From positions 1 through 50,022 of IMG/VR virus record IMGVR_UViG_3300037119_006434: DNA of 50,022 nt; one strand, written 5' to 3'. Below the pieces are notes generated by a model. The model worked only from the letters and a program-made list of their open reading frames with translations, made no database searches and was not told the DNA's origin. A program made the translations under genes and the position numbers. Position 1 is the stretch's first letter, and the number at the start of each line of letters is the position of its first letter. Below are positions 1 through 6,105 of the stretch, in pieces. This stretch comes from a virus.

Positions 1-126
1 GGAGAGGAGGCGCTGGGTGATGAACTCCTCGTGGGCGACGATCACGGAGGTGGTCCCCGGGGTGCAGATGGTATCGGCGAAGAACAGGGCGATGACGATT
101 GTGGAGAAGCCGACCTGGCTGGGCTT
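1..126. repeat. Terminal direct repeat, left copy
   Basis: These 126 bases are identical to 49894-50019. The repeat lies inside the large terminase gene and continues one reading frame across both contig ends, which is what a circular assembly cut at an arbitrary point produces. The three bases that end the window (50020-50022) do not match 127-129 here, so the right edge has a small assembly error or true end heterogeneity. A genuine short terminal repeat of the virion DNA cannot be excluded from sequence alone. Confidence 0.9.
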
Positions 127-306
127 GAGGAAGACGTGGCGGCCGCCGGGTTGGACCAGGTTATCTAGCACGTCGCTTTGGATGACGCCGGGGACAAAGC
201 GTCCAATGCGGCGTTCTTTGTTCTCGACCTCGAGGAGGTTCTCGATGAAGGCCCGGCGGTCGGTGAGGAGGTGATGGACTACTCGTCCGACGTCAACGGA
301 GGTCAT
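1..306 (-). CDS. terL: Terminase large subunit, N-terminal part (continues at the right end)
   Basis: This is the N-terminal 102 residues of TerL, the ATPase-nuclease motor that packages DNA into the prohead. Translation from the ATG at 306 gives a helical leader and then a Walker-A-like motif of the terminase type, KPSQVGFST, at residues 61-69. The frame runs off the left edge and resumes at 49893 on the minus strand, so joining the ends gives a 526-residue protein. The ATG overlaps the TGA of the upstream 48-codon gene (ATGA), which implies translational coupling. The ATPase Walker B and nuclease residues are in the other part (48619-50022). Confidence 0.93.
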   Translation of the reverse strand, partial: MTSVDVGRVVHHLLTDRRAFIENLLEVENKERRIGRFVPGVIQSDVLDNLVQPGGRHVFLKPSQVGFSTIVIALFFADTICTPGTTSVIVAHEEFITQRLLS

Positions 307-449
307 CGGCGCCGGGTGCTGGTGGATTTGTGGGTGCCGTGGATGGTACCCTTGTTCTGGCTGGCGTAAAACACCCGGGTCCCCTTTTTGGTACCATATT
401 GCCGGGTCATCGCGGCCTTGATCTTCTTACCCTTGGGGGTTAGGGGCAT
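303..449 (-). CDS. Small basic phage protein of the MPLTPKGKK type
   Basis: A 48-residue lysine/arginine-rich protein starting MPLTPKGKKI with a central VFYASQNKGTI. Small proteins with this pattern (PLT-KG-KI start, VFYAS-NKGTI core) recur beside structural and packaging genes in many phages, but their function is not known to me. The internal ATG at 449 is preferred over the longer open frame to 614 because the family pattern begins exactly there and an upstream GGAGG precedes it. The stop overlaps the terL start. Confidence 0.7.
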   Translation of the reverse strand: MPLTPKGKKIKAAMTRQYGTKKGTRVFYASQNKGTIHGTHKSTSTRRR

Positions 450-514
450 GTGGACCTCCGGGGATGACGACCGGCCTGGGCGGCCGGCGATAAAGGTAGA
501 CCTCCGGCGCCAGA

Positions 515-611
515 TTAAGTCGTCAACCCCCCGGCCGCAAAGGAGTTCTCCTGCCCTCGGCAGTCCTCCGGCGCCCGATGGCGGCAAAGTCCTCGGGGGT
601 TGATGACTTAA
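515..611. promoter_or_regulatory. Long inverted repeat in the packaging-gene gap
   Basis: The gap 450-649 has no convincing gene. It holds a 17-bp inverted repeat: TTAAGTCGTCAACCCCC at 515-531 faces GGGGGTTGATGACTTAA at 595-611, with one mismatched position. The 63-bp interior contains further paired blocks and a direct repeat of CCTCCGGCGCC (501-511 and 565-575). Its place between lysis genes and terL would suit a pac/cos-type recognition region or an mRNA processing or termination structure; no T tract follows. Function is inferred only. Confidence 0.5.
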
Positions 612-649
612 CATGGATTGACGACCTCACGTGCCTACCGGCGCAAAGG

Positions 650-835
650 TTATCGGCGCATTGCGGTGCGTTTGTAAGGGTTGTGGCTACCGACTCGGGA
701 AACCTGGGCTCGTTTGATGTTTTGGCGGGAGGCCGCGGACTTAGCGCCGGCGTGTTTGGTGGTGTTGGACTTGGGGGCGTAGGAGGAGTAGGTACCCTTG
801 CGGGTCTTGGACCCCGGGGATCTAGTTCCCGCCAC
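650..835 (-). CDS. Small basic hypothetical protein
   Basis: A 61-residue protein of high positive charge (about 16 Arg/Lys) with no hydrophobic segment, ending YKRTAMRR. I do not recognise a family. It overlaps the 3' end of the upstream membrane-protein gene by 14 bases and lies in the lysis-packaging stretch, so it is transcribed with it. The charge suggests nucleic-acid or phosphate binding, but nothing more can be claimed. Confidence 0.55.
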   Translation of the reverse strand: MAGTRSPGSKTRKGTYSSYAPKSNTTKHAGAKSAASRQNIKRAQVSRVGSHNPYKRTAMRR

Positions 836-1130
836 GGATAGCCCTGGGGGGATTACGCTGGCGCATGTAGAGGTCTCTCCAGTAATCGCGGTCTTTGGCC
901 ACGGACTCTATCTCGCCGTCGAAGACTATCCGCTGTTCTTCTAGTTCTTTGAGGAGGCTGGAGATGTGGGTGTTCTTGGCGGCGAGGAGGTAGTTGAATA
1001 GGAGGCCGATGGCCCCGGCGAGGGAACCAATGGCCCCGATGACGATGCCTCCGTCGAGGGTGACGCTGGGCTGCAAGTTGGTGACTTTCTGGGACGGGTT
1101 TCTGGGGGGCGGGTAAGGGGGAGTCACCAC
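822..1130 (-). CDS. Holin-like or spanin-like membrane protein
   Basis: A 102-residue protein with a short proline-rich N-terminus (residues 1-20), one glycine/alanine/leucine-rich transmembrane stretch at about residues 27-51 (GGIVIGAIGSLAGAIGLLFN) and a charged, probably coiled-coil tail (about 55-90). It directly follows the endolysin gene on the same strand, where holins or other membrane partners of lysis are expected. A single membrane segment fits a class III-type holin or a DUF2746-like phage membrane protein. The lysis role is inferred from architecture and position. Confidence 0.6.
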   Translation of the reverse strand: MVTPPYPPPRNPSQKVTNLQPSVTLDGGIVIGAIGSLAGAIGLLFNYLLAAKNTHISSLLKELEEQRIVFDGEIESVAKDRDYWRDLYMRQRNPPRAIRGGN

Positions 1131-1172
1131 ATGCGGGTTAAGGGGGGCAGCGGGCTCCTTTGTGGTGGGGGG

Positions 1173-2600
1173 TTAGACTTGGTCCTTGAGAGCGGTGTTA
1201 ACCCACTCCTTGATGGTGTTACCCTCGCTGCGGCAATATTCGCCGCGGTGAGGCTGGCCGGCGGCGGTGTATTGGTCGCCGAGTTTCATGAGTTGGTCGC
1301 CGAGGGCCCAGACCTGGGCTTCCAGTGCGGGTAGGCTTGGGGCTGGTGGCAAAGGCTGACCTCCGCGGCAAAGTTGAAGGAACTTGTCCCAGTTAAAGAC
1401 CGGGCCGGGGTCTGATTTGTGGTCGAGGCGGCCGGACTCGGTGTCCTCATGGCCGACAAGGCCCGGCTCGGTTTGGGTCATTCTCCGAACTAATGGGAAC
1501 TTGTACTTCTCAGACCATTTCCTACAGGCTTCGGCCGCGGCTTGGTATTGGAAATCGCTGATGGGGCTGGTGATGGTGGGTTGGGCTATTTCAATCCCCA
1601 GGTGGGTGTCGTTGGCGGTCCGGGCATGGTAAGCGATGTCGTCGTCGTGGACGCTCCGGCAGGCTTCGTCCGGGCCGATGGTGAGGTGGGCGGAGACCTG
1701 GGCATCGGGGTTCTGGAACCAGTTGATGGTGGCGATGTATTCTCGTTGGAGGGTGGAGGCGTCGCCGCGGGTGGTATGGACTACTACACCTATGGTCCGG
1801 GGGCGCGGGCCTCGGCGGTAGTTGTCGGTGTGGGCTAGGGCGGTGCGGGTAGGTACGGTTAGGATGATGTCGGGCATGGTTGGTACCTCCGGGGACTCCC
1901 ATTCGCGGATAATGGCCTCGATTTGGGTGCCGGCGGCATCGAGGGAGGAGCCAAGGGGCATGTCGGGGTGAGGCCACCGCCAGGCGAAATAGGTAGTGAG
2001 GCGGATTCTTGGTAGCCGAGAACACCAGTCGAGGAAGGGTTTGAGGTGGTCCCGGGCCCAGGCATCCTTGTCTACGGTTCTGCCGCCGGCGAAGTTGACC
2101 TCGGTGATGTAGAGGTCGCCGTCGGTGTGTTGGAGATACCAGTTGACTATTTGCTGGAGTTCGGGGAGGTTGCCGTAGCAGTGGACGGCGTGGTTGCCGG
2201 CGGGGCGGACCCAGCGTTGCCAGTCGGGGAGGCCGGGGCTGGGGGGCATGGAGAGGAGTTGGCCGGGGTCCTTGGCCGCGGCGCGGACGGCATCCTCGAA
2301 GGCAAACCAGGCTGAGGATCCGCCGGCCCAGTTTTCCAGGGGGAGGTTCTGCTCATTCCCTAGTTGGCAAAGGCCGCCTTGGGATGTGGCTCTATTTGCT
2401 CTCTCCACTAGCCACTCGACGGTAGGGTTGCCGGTGAAGTAGGGTCGATCTACCCAGGCCCCGCCGACGGCGGCAGTGGTAACGCCGAGTTGGAAGCCGC
2501 CGTGGTCCCAGGCATCGTCTTTGGAGACGGTGGCGGTGGCCGGGGGACCTAGGGCGGCTTGATCATGGTCGCTGAGGATTACAAAGCCTTGGGAGAGCAT
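1173..2600 (-). CDS. Two-domain endolysin: GH-A-like glycosidase plus amidase_2
   Basis: A 475-residue cell-wall hydrolase. Residues about 30-235 resemble a clan GH-A TIM-barrel glycosidase: LGNEQ (Glu83, typical of the acid/base) and YITEVNFAG (Glu167, typical of the nucleophile) both follow predicted strands. Residues about 265-410 are a zinc amidase_2/PGRP domain: VVVHTT (His275), AYHAR (His325), GHED (His384) and KSDPGP (Asp397) match the ligand/catalytic pattern of N-acetylmuramoyl-L-alanine amidases. A charged helical tail follows. No signal peptide is seen, so release would need the downstream holin-like protein. Its ATG overlaps the stop of the small-terminase-like gene by one base (TGATG). 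Confidence 0.85.
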   Translation of the reverse strand: MLSQGFVILSDHDQAALGPPATATVSKDDAWDHGGFQLGVTTAAVGGAWVDRPYFTGNPTVEWLVERANRATSQGGLCQLGNEQNLPLENWAGGSSAWFAFEDAVRAAAKDPGQLLSMPPSPGLPDWQRWVRPAGNHAVHCYGNLPELQQIVNWYLQHTDGDLYITEVNFAGGRTVDKDAWARDHLKPFLDWCSRLPRIRLTTYFAWRWPHPDMPLGSSLDAAGTQIEAIIREWESPEVPTMPDIILTVPTRTALAHTDNYRRGPRPRTIGVVVHTTRGDASTLQREYIATINWFQNPDAQVSAHLTIGPDEACRSVHDDDIAYHARTANDTHLGIEIAQPTITSPISDFQYQAAAEACRKWSEKYKFPLVRRMTQTEPGLVGHEDTESGRLDHKSDPGPVFNWDKFLQLCRGGQPLPPAPSLPALEAQVWALGDQLMKLGDQYTAAGQPHRGEYCRSEGNTIKEWVNTALKDQV

Positions 2601-3199
2601 CAGGGGTTCTCGCTGAGGAGTTCGGCGTGGCGGATGATTTTTGGGGGCCTGGGGGTTGGCTCCTCGGGCTCGGTGGTGCCACGGGCGAGGTTCATGACCA
2701 CTTGGGTGAAGTTGAACTGGGGGCCGAGGCCGGAGTTCGGGGCACCCCCGGCTAAGGCTCCCCGGACTACTTCCATCTGCTGAGGGGTGTAGTATTGGCG
2801 GATCCTCGAGAGATAGGACTTGTCTTCTTGGGTTAGGGTGGTTGGGGCTAGGGCCTGCTTGAGGAGGACCTTGGAGTCCTGCATCATGACCAGGCGGAAG
2901 TTTCTGAGGAACTCCGCGTAGGCGAAGTTGGCCCCGAACCTCTGGCGGATGAGCTGGATATCCTTCTCGTATTTCTCGACCTCGGGGAACTGCTGGCGCC
3001 AGAGGAGGACGGTGCCGGGGCGGACCTGGACCATATGGGCGGCCTCGCGGACGGTGAAGCCCGAGGCGCGGAAGGCTAGGTACCGGGTCTTGGGATCATC
3101 CTCACCAAACTGGGGGACGATGGACTCGGCGATGGAGAGGGGGTCGTCGGGAGAGATTTCGGGGGTGGAGTCGACCTCTTCTTCCAATATCTCTGTCAT
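2600..3199 (-). CDS. Terminase small subunit-like protein with HTH
   Basis: A 199-residue protein. Residues about 35-75 read as a helix-turn-helix (RYLAFRASGFTVREAAHMVQ, then VRPGTVLLWRQQFPEVE), as in small terminases that recognise phage DNA. The middle is helical and the C-terminus is proline- and charge-rich. It is the first gene of the leftward arm that also contains terL. A predicted promoter places the transcript start at or next to the ATG at 3199, so translation may be leaderless. A different DNA-binding regulator is the main alternative. Confidence 0.65.
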   Translation of the reverse strand: MTEILEEEVDSTPEISPDDPLSIAESIVPQFGEDDPKTRYLAFRASGFTVREAAHMVQVRPGTVLLWRQQFPEVEKYEKDIQLIRQRFGANFAYAEFLRNFRLVMMQDSKVLLKQALAPTTLTQEDKSYLSRIRQYYTPQQMEVVRGALAGGAPNSGLGPQFNFTQVVMNLARGTTEPEEPTPRPPKIIRHAELLSENP

Positions 3200-3205
3200 A
3201 AGTAT

Positions 3206-3234
3206 AGCCTACAGTATTGGTGAGACCATGTCAA
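3206..3234 (-). promoter_or_regulatory. Leftward sigma70-type promoter for packaging/lysis genes
   Basis: On the minus strand TTGACA (3234-3229) is followed by a 17-bp spacer and TAGGCT (3211-3206). The expected start site, about 7 bases further on, falls on the ATG of the 199-residue gene at 3199. The -35 box is shared in a palindrome with the rightward promoter. The -10 box is not consensus but keeps TAnnnT. Confidence 0.65.
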
Positions 3235-3236
3235 GC

Positions 3237-3266
3237 TTGACACGGAGGGCTCTCATAGAGTACACT
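3237..3266 (+). promoter_or_regulatory. Rightward promoter of the early arm
   Basis: TTGACA at 3237-3242, an 18-bp spacer and TACACT at 3261-3266. The TTGACACGG start is shared with other promoters of this arm. Its -35 box and that of the divergent leftward promoter form the 14-bp palindrome TGTCAAGCTTGACA at 3229-3242, so one protein or one polymerase could serve only one side at a time. Confidence 0.7.
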
Positions 3267-3295
3267 GATTGTATAAGCGTAGATGAGGTGAAGGT

Positions 3296-3709
3296 GTGCT
3301 GACTTGGGTGCAGAAGGCTCGGCCGGGGGATCGGTGTGATCATGAGGGGTGTGTGGACCCGGGGAGGATGGAGGGGTCGGTGGTGAGGGTGAAGACCCGG
3401 GCCGGGCCGGTGAGCTTTCATCCTGGGTGTTGGCTGGAGCTAGCGGAGGGAGCGGCGGACTCGGTGGGGACTCCCGGGCGGCGGGCCTTGGGGTTGGAGC
3501 CGGAGGATGCGGCCACCCGGCGGAGTTTGCTGTGCAGGTATGCGGCGGTGAAGCAGAGGATTAAGGTGTATGAGGGGAGGCTGGCGACGGACCCGGCCTC
3601 ACCAACCTTACCGTTGATGATTTTGCGGGCTCGGTTGAAGATGGAGGAGTATAAGGTGAGGATTGATGGGGTGGGGGGTGTGCCGAGGAGATGGGAGGTC
3701 GCGGGGTAA
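3296..3709 (+). CDS. Hypothetical protein with possible Cys/His zinc site
   Basis: A 137-residue protein, the first gene of the rightward arm. The N-terminal third has CDHEGC and SFHPGCW, which together could bind zinc. The rest is helical and positively charged with no family that I recognise. The GTG at 3296 follows a purine-rich ribosome site (GAGGTGAAGG) and lies about 23 bases after the predicted transcript start. It is coupled to the next gene through TAATG. Confidence 0.6.
   Translation: MLTWVQKARPGDRCDHEGCVDPGRMEGSVVRVKTRAGPVSFHPGCWLELAEGAADSVGTPGRRALGLEPEDAATRRSLLCRYAAVKQRIKVYEGRLATDPASPTLPLMILRARLKMEEYKVRIDGVGGVPRRWEVAG
3690..3707 (+). repeat. 18-bp ribosome-site repeat, copy 1
   Basis: GATGGGAGGTCGCGGGGT occurs here and at 3860-3877. 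Each copy encodes WEVAG at the end of one gene and carries GGGAGG that can serve as Shine-Dalgarno for the next, overlapping start codon. It looks like a duplicated gene junction. Confidence 0.6.
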
Positions 3710-3879
3710 TGCCTAGTTGGTTGCCAGAGGATCGGCCGGCCACGGCTGAAGACCATCTTAAGGAGCTGGCCTCAACCTTGTACTTGTTCTTGGAGTATGA
3801 CACGGAGGCCCGGCGGGGATGGCTCCTGAGGGCTCTGAGGGAAGCTGAGGAGTTCTTGGGATGGGAGGTCGCGGGGTGA
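3709..3879 (+). CDS. Small acidic helical hypothetical protein
   Basis: A 56-residue protein starting MPSWLPEDRPAT, mostly helical and acidic, ending WEVAG like its upstream neighbour because of the 18-bp repeat. The ATG at 3709 overlaps the upstream stop (TAATG) and has GGGAGG 10 bases ahead. No family is recognised. Confidence 0.5.
   Translation: MPSWLPEDRPATAEDHLKELASTLYLFLEYDTEARRGWLLRALREAEEFLGWEVAG
3860..3877 (+). repeat. 18-bp ribosome-site repeat, copy 2
   Basis: Second exact copy of the 18-mer at 3690-3707. Here it precedes a GTG (3876) that opens a 48-residue frame. Confidence 0.6.
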
Positions 3880-4022
3880 ACATCCGCCGGGAAGATCACC
3901 TACATTGTTCCCCGGACAAATCTCGCGTGGGGGCGTTGGAAAGCCGAGTTAGACAGCAAACCAGCCTAGCCCCCTTGCGCTCGGCCGCCTGGCTGCTTAA
4001 CCGCGCCGCTCGGCCGGGATGA
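3876..4022 (+). CDS. Possible small protein ending in the first operator repeat
   Basis: A 48-residue frame that begins with a GTG overlapping the preceding stop (GTGA) and is served by the duplicated GGGAGG site. It reads VNIRREDHLHC at the start and has an arginine-rich tail. Its TGA lies inside the first of the palindromic repeats. Size and lack of homology leave real doubt. The evidence is the ribosome site and the coupling arrangement seen throughout this arm. Confidence 0.4.
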   Translation: MNIRREDHLHCSPDKSRVGALESRVRQQTSLAPLRSAAWLLNRAARPG

Positions 4023-4163
4023 GTGAGCGGTCATTCAAGGTTGAGGCATCGGGGGATTGAGTGAGCGGTCATTCAGGAGCCGGCGGCTGAGTGGATGCTC
4101 ATTCACCAACGACTGAGTGAGTGCTCATTCGCCGTGTTGAGGCGGTGAGTGAGCGTTCATTCA
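4020..4163. promoter_or_regulatory. Array of five palindromic operator-like repeats
   Basis: Five near-identical 18-mers lie at 4020, 4058, 4088, 4114 and 4146 (each start +17). The first two are TGAGTGAGCGGTCATTCA; the others differ at one to four positions. Each is an imperfect palindrome, TGAGTGA-N4-TCATTCA, which strongly resembles operators of TetR-family repressors. Spacing is 26-38 bases, so most copies do not repeat on a fixed helical face. There is no gene above 48 codons from 3880 to 4465. It may be a repressor or antirepression site cluster, a partition-like site or an iteron-type origin. No TetR-type protein is encoded in the window, so a host regulator may bind it. Confidence 0.8.
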
Positions 4164-4222
4164 CTCCTGCCCGGCCGCCCGCGCGCGGGGGATCGTGGGC
4201 GCGGGTACCACAATCGGGGGCA

Positions 4223-4279
4223 CTGTACTAATGGACAGGCCCGGCCTGTACTAAAGAAGGACCCTCAAGACTGTACGAA
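4223..4279. repeat. Three CTGTACKAA direct repeats
   Basis: CTGTACTAA occurs at 4223-4231 and 4246-4254 and CTGTACGAA at 4271-4279, spaced 23 and 25 bases apart, just downstream of the palindromic array. A short hairpin (ACAGGC-ccg-GCCTGT) overlaps the second copy. Regular spacing near two helical turns suggests an iteron-type protein site. The rest of 4164-4439 shows no credible gene. Confidence 0.45.
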
Positions 4280-4439
4280 AGCATGGCGACAGGGGGCGCT
4301 CGGTCGGCGAGTATGTCGGCGTCGAACGCGTCGGGGCCGCCAGCGCTGGCAAGAGCGCTCAGGACACGACGCGGGGGACAGCGTTAACAAATGCGCTTGC
4401 CGCGCCATAGGTGACCACTGCCCGGGCTTATGCTCCTGA

Positions 4440-4455
4440 CTGAGCACCCGCTCAG
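4440..4455 (+). promoter_or_regulatory. Hairpin in front of a ribosome site
   Basis: CTGAGC-accc-GCTCAG forms a 6-bp stem with a 4-base loop, ending directly at the AGAGAGAG ribosome site of the gene starting at 4466. It belongs to the set of start-associated hairpins in this arm. Confidence 0.45.
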
Positions 4456-4465
4456 AGAGAGAGCT

Positions 4466-4849
4466 ATGGCTAGGAAGCACCCGCCCGAGATTTTCTCCGG
4501 GCATCGGTACTGCCGAATCTGTAAGACCGTGATGTCCGGCCGCGAGGGTGGCATGGGTAAGGGGCCGTTTAACGTCCCAGTGCTGTGCTGCCCGGACTGT
4601 CTCAGCGGCTTCCGCCCGGAAGAAACCGTGGTGGTTAGGCCAAGATCCGGCCGGAATCACTCCGAGACCCATAAGATGTCTCATCGGCCGCTGGACCCCG
4701 CCGCCTTGGCGGTTGGCATCCGGGGCAAGAGGTTCGACCCCCGGCCACAGTTGACGGCCGCGACAGCGGTTCGCATCAGCCGCGAGACACAGACTATGTC
4801 CGCGCTACTACCCAACTATCGGCCGCCGAGTAGGTTTCGCGTCGCGTAG
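4466..4849 (+). CDS. Small protein with CxxC zinc ribbon
   Basis: A 127-residue protein with RYCRIC (Cys-x2-Cys) near residue 20 and LCCPDC about 24 residues later, a four-cysteine zinc ribbon. The rest is basic and probably disordered. The ATG at 4466 was chosen over the in-frame ATG at 4430 because GAGAGAG lies just ahead of it. It is the first clear gene after the operator region. No specific function is known. Confidence 0.6.
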   Translation: MARKHPPEIFSGHRYCRICKTVMSGREGGMGKGPFNVPVLCCPDCLSGFRPEETVVVRPRSGRNHSETHKMSHRPLDPAALAVGIRGKRFDPRPQLTAATAVRISRETQTMSALLPNYRPPSRFRVA

Positions 4850-4945
4850 GCCCGCCGGTCGGGAGCATAATCCTGGGCAGTGTGATCGAGTTGCGTTCGG
4901 GCCTCAGGGGTTGAGTCCTCTCACGCCTTAGAGTGGAGAGTGCTC

Positions 4946-5113
4946 GTGGTTTCTGACTGGCTCCTGGCCCAGCTACTGCTGTGGGGGAAGTCCCACAATG
5001 CCGAACCGCGACCGATGTACATCGGCAGGCTGATTGAGCGGCCGTCGGATAGGTGGCTGCTCTCCCAGCGGCGACCGGTGCAGGTCGTCATCCGCCGAGA
5101 GATTTCGGCGTGA
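4946..5113 (+). CDS. Small basic hypothetical protein
   Basis: A 55-residue frame starting at GTG 4946 behind GGAGAG. It reads VVSDWLLAQLLLWGKS at the start, then a basic region with PMYIGRLIERPSD. The stop overlaps the next gene's GTG (GTGA). Codon use matches its neighbours. No family is recognised. Confidence 0.5.
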   Translation: MVSDWLLAQLLLWGKSHNAEPRPMYIGRLIERPSDRWLLSQRRPVQVVIRREISA

Positions 5114-5319
5114 CCTACGTTCGGCCCAATTTCCCGACCAAAAAGGCGCTCCGAGAGGCGATCGCCGACGGCAGGTCTCGGGTCGAGGTGTTCGAGCCGG
5201 GCCTTGGGACCGTGCCGTTTGACGGCGTGGTGTTTCTTGAGGGACCGTGGGCTCCGAAGGCCCATAGCTGGTATGCCCAGGGCCGGGTGGTCCGGGGCCG
5301 ACTGGTGAGCGTTAAGTAG
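5110..5319 (+). CDS. Small conserved phage protein (TKKALREAI / HSWYAQ type)
   Basis: A 69-residue protein: TYVRPNFPTKKALREAIADG, then EVFEPGLG, VFLEGPWAPKAHSWYA. This arrangement (a lysine-rich TKK-L-EA helix, then E-PG, then a strand with EGP-P-PH-WYA) recurs in small early proteins of many phages, with no function known to me. The GTG at 5110 is chosen because it overlaps the upstream stop and begins at the conserved TYV. An ATG at 5053 would overlap the previous gene heavily. Confidence 0.7.
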   Translation: MTYVRPNFPTKKALREAIADGRSRVEVFEPGLGTVPFDGVVFLEGPWAPKAHSWYAQGRVVRGRLVSVK

Positions 5320-5327
5320 TTTCCGCC

Positions 5328-5346
5328 GGGCTCAACCGCTGAGCCC
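5328..5346 (+). promoter_or_regulatory. Intergenic hairpin
   Basis: GGGCTCA-accgc-TGAGCCC gives a perfect 7-bp stem with a 5-base loop 9 bases after the preceding stop codon. There is no T tract, so it is more likely an RNA stability or attenuation element than a classical terminator. Confidence 0.45.
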
Positions 5347-5364
5347 CGGACGCAACCGCGTGCC

Positions 5365-5390
5365 GGGCATTTTGCTTAGGAGCAATGCCC
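5365..5390 (+). promoter_or_regulatory. Hairpin that buries the Shine-Dalgarno
   Basis: GGGCATT (5365-5371) pairs with AATGCCC (5384-5390), and GCT (5374-5376) with AGC (5381-5383). The AGGAGC ribosome site (5378-5383) of the gene starting at 5395 falls in the loop and upper stem, so folding would restrict ribosome access. Confidence 0.5.
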
Positions 5391-5394
5391 TACC

Positions 5395-6105
5395 ATGAGC
5401 GAGCAGACTAATCCACAGACAGACCCGGCCCAGCCGCCGGCCGAGGGTGAGTCCTCGGTTGCCGCACCGCCGGACACCACGGCCACGGTGCCAGAGGTCC
5501 CGGCGGTTCCTGAGCCCAGCTTGCTGGAGAAGATCCAGGCCGAGTTGGCGAAGGGGACGGGCCTGGACCAGCTGGCGACCCTCCAGGCTCTGCTGACCAC
5601 CGAGTTGAATCAGCGCCGGGCGGAGGAGCGGGAGAAGGCCGAGACCGCGCGACGGGCCAAGAGGGCGGAGCTTGTCGGTCAGATCACTTCGGTGGTGGAC
5701 CTCGGCAGCCTGCTGAGTCCGTTCCTGGCCGCGGCCAAGGAGTGTGGTCTCCTGGGCCTGGATATCAGCTTCAGCGGCGACACGCTCGGGATCACCCCAC
5801 GGGCTCAGGCCCTGGCGGTGCCAAAGGCTGCCGCGGCTTCGGCCGATGGGAAGCCCAAGGCGGAGGCGGCCGGGGTGAAGGCTCCCGCCGGACAGTCCGC
5901 GCAGCCGGGCGACGAGCAGACTTGGATGTCGGTGACATCCGAGGCTGACCGCGACGCTGACAAGGCGGCGATTGAGGCGGAGGTGGTGGCGGCGGAGGCT
6001 CGGGGCCGGACCGGCCCATCCGTTCGCAACTCGATCACATGGCGGGTCAGGCATGATCGGATTCAGTATGCCCGGACGGGCAGCCGGGTCGGTCACCTGA
6101 AGTAG
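5395..6105 (+). CDS. Hypothetical Pro/Ala-rich protein with coiled-coil centre
   Basis: A 236-residue protein. Residues 1-40 are Pro/Ala/Thr-rich and acidic. Residues about 42-110 are helical with heptad-like leucines and a charged RRAEEREKAETARRAKRAE stretch. Then comes a compact part with GLDISFSGDTLGI and a second low-complexity Ala/Lys region. The C-terminus is basic (WRVRHDRIQYARTG). Disordered arms around a coiled coil suggest an oligomeric binding or scaffolding protein, but no family is recognised. Its last six codons lie in a 16-bp direct repeat. Confidence 0.6.
   Translation: MSEQTNPQTDPAQPPAEGESSVAAPPDTTATVPEVPAVPEPSLLEKIQAELAKGTGLDQLATLQALLTTELNQRRAEEREKAETARRAKRAELVGQITSVVDLGSLLSPFLAAAKECGLLGLDISFSGDTLGITPRAQALAVPKAAAASADGKPKAEAAGVKAPAGQSAQPGDEQTWMSVTSEADRDADKAAIEAEVVAAEARGRTGPSVRNSITWRVRHDRIQYARTGSRVGHLK

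Noticed and set aside
303-614. 103-residue form of the small basic gene
   Set aside because: The upstream 55 codons cross the long inverted repeat and lack family resemblance; the conserved start MPLTPKGKK is at 449.
4020-4163. Could the repeated palindromes be a CRISPR array?
   Set aside because: Repeats are only 18 bp and spacers 8-20 bp of unequal length; no cas operon is present. The Cas4-like nuclease stands alone among recombination genes.
4149-4439. 96-residue plus frame in the repeat region
   Set aside because: No ribosome site, starts inside the last palindrome, composition Arg/Gly/Cys as expected of non-coding GC-rich DNA, and it runs through the direct repeats.
4726-4745. GGTTCGACCCCC resembling a tRNA T-arm
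   Set aside because: No pairing 5-base stem, no anticodon arm, and it lies in a zinc-ribbon coding frame.
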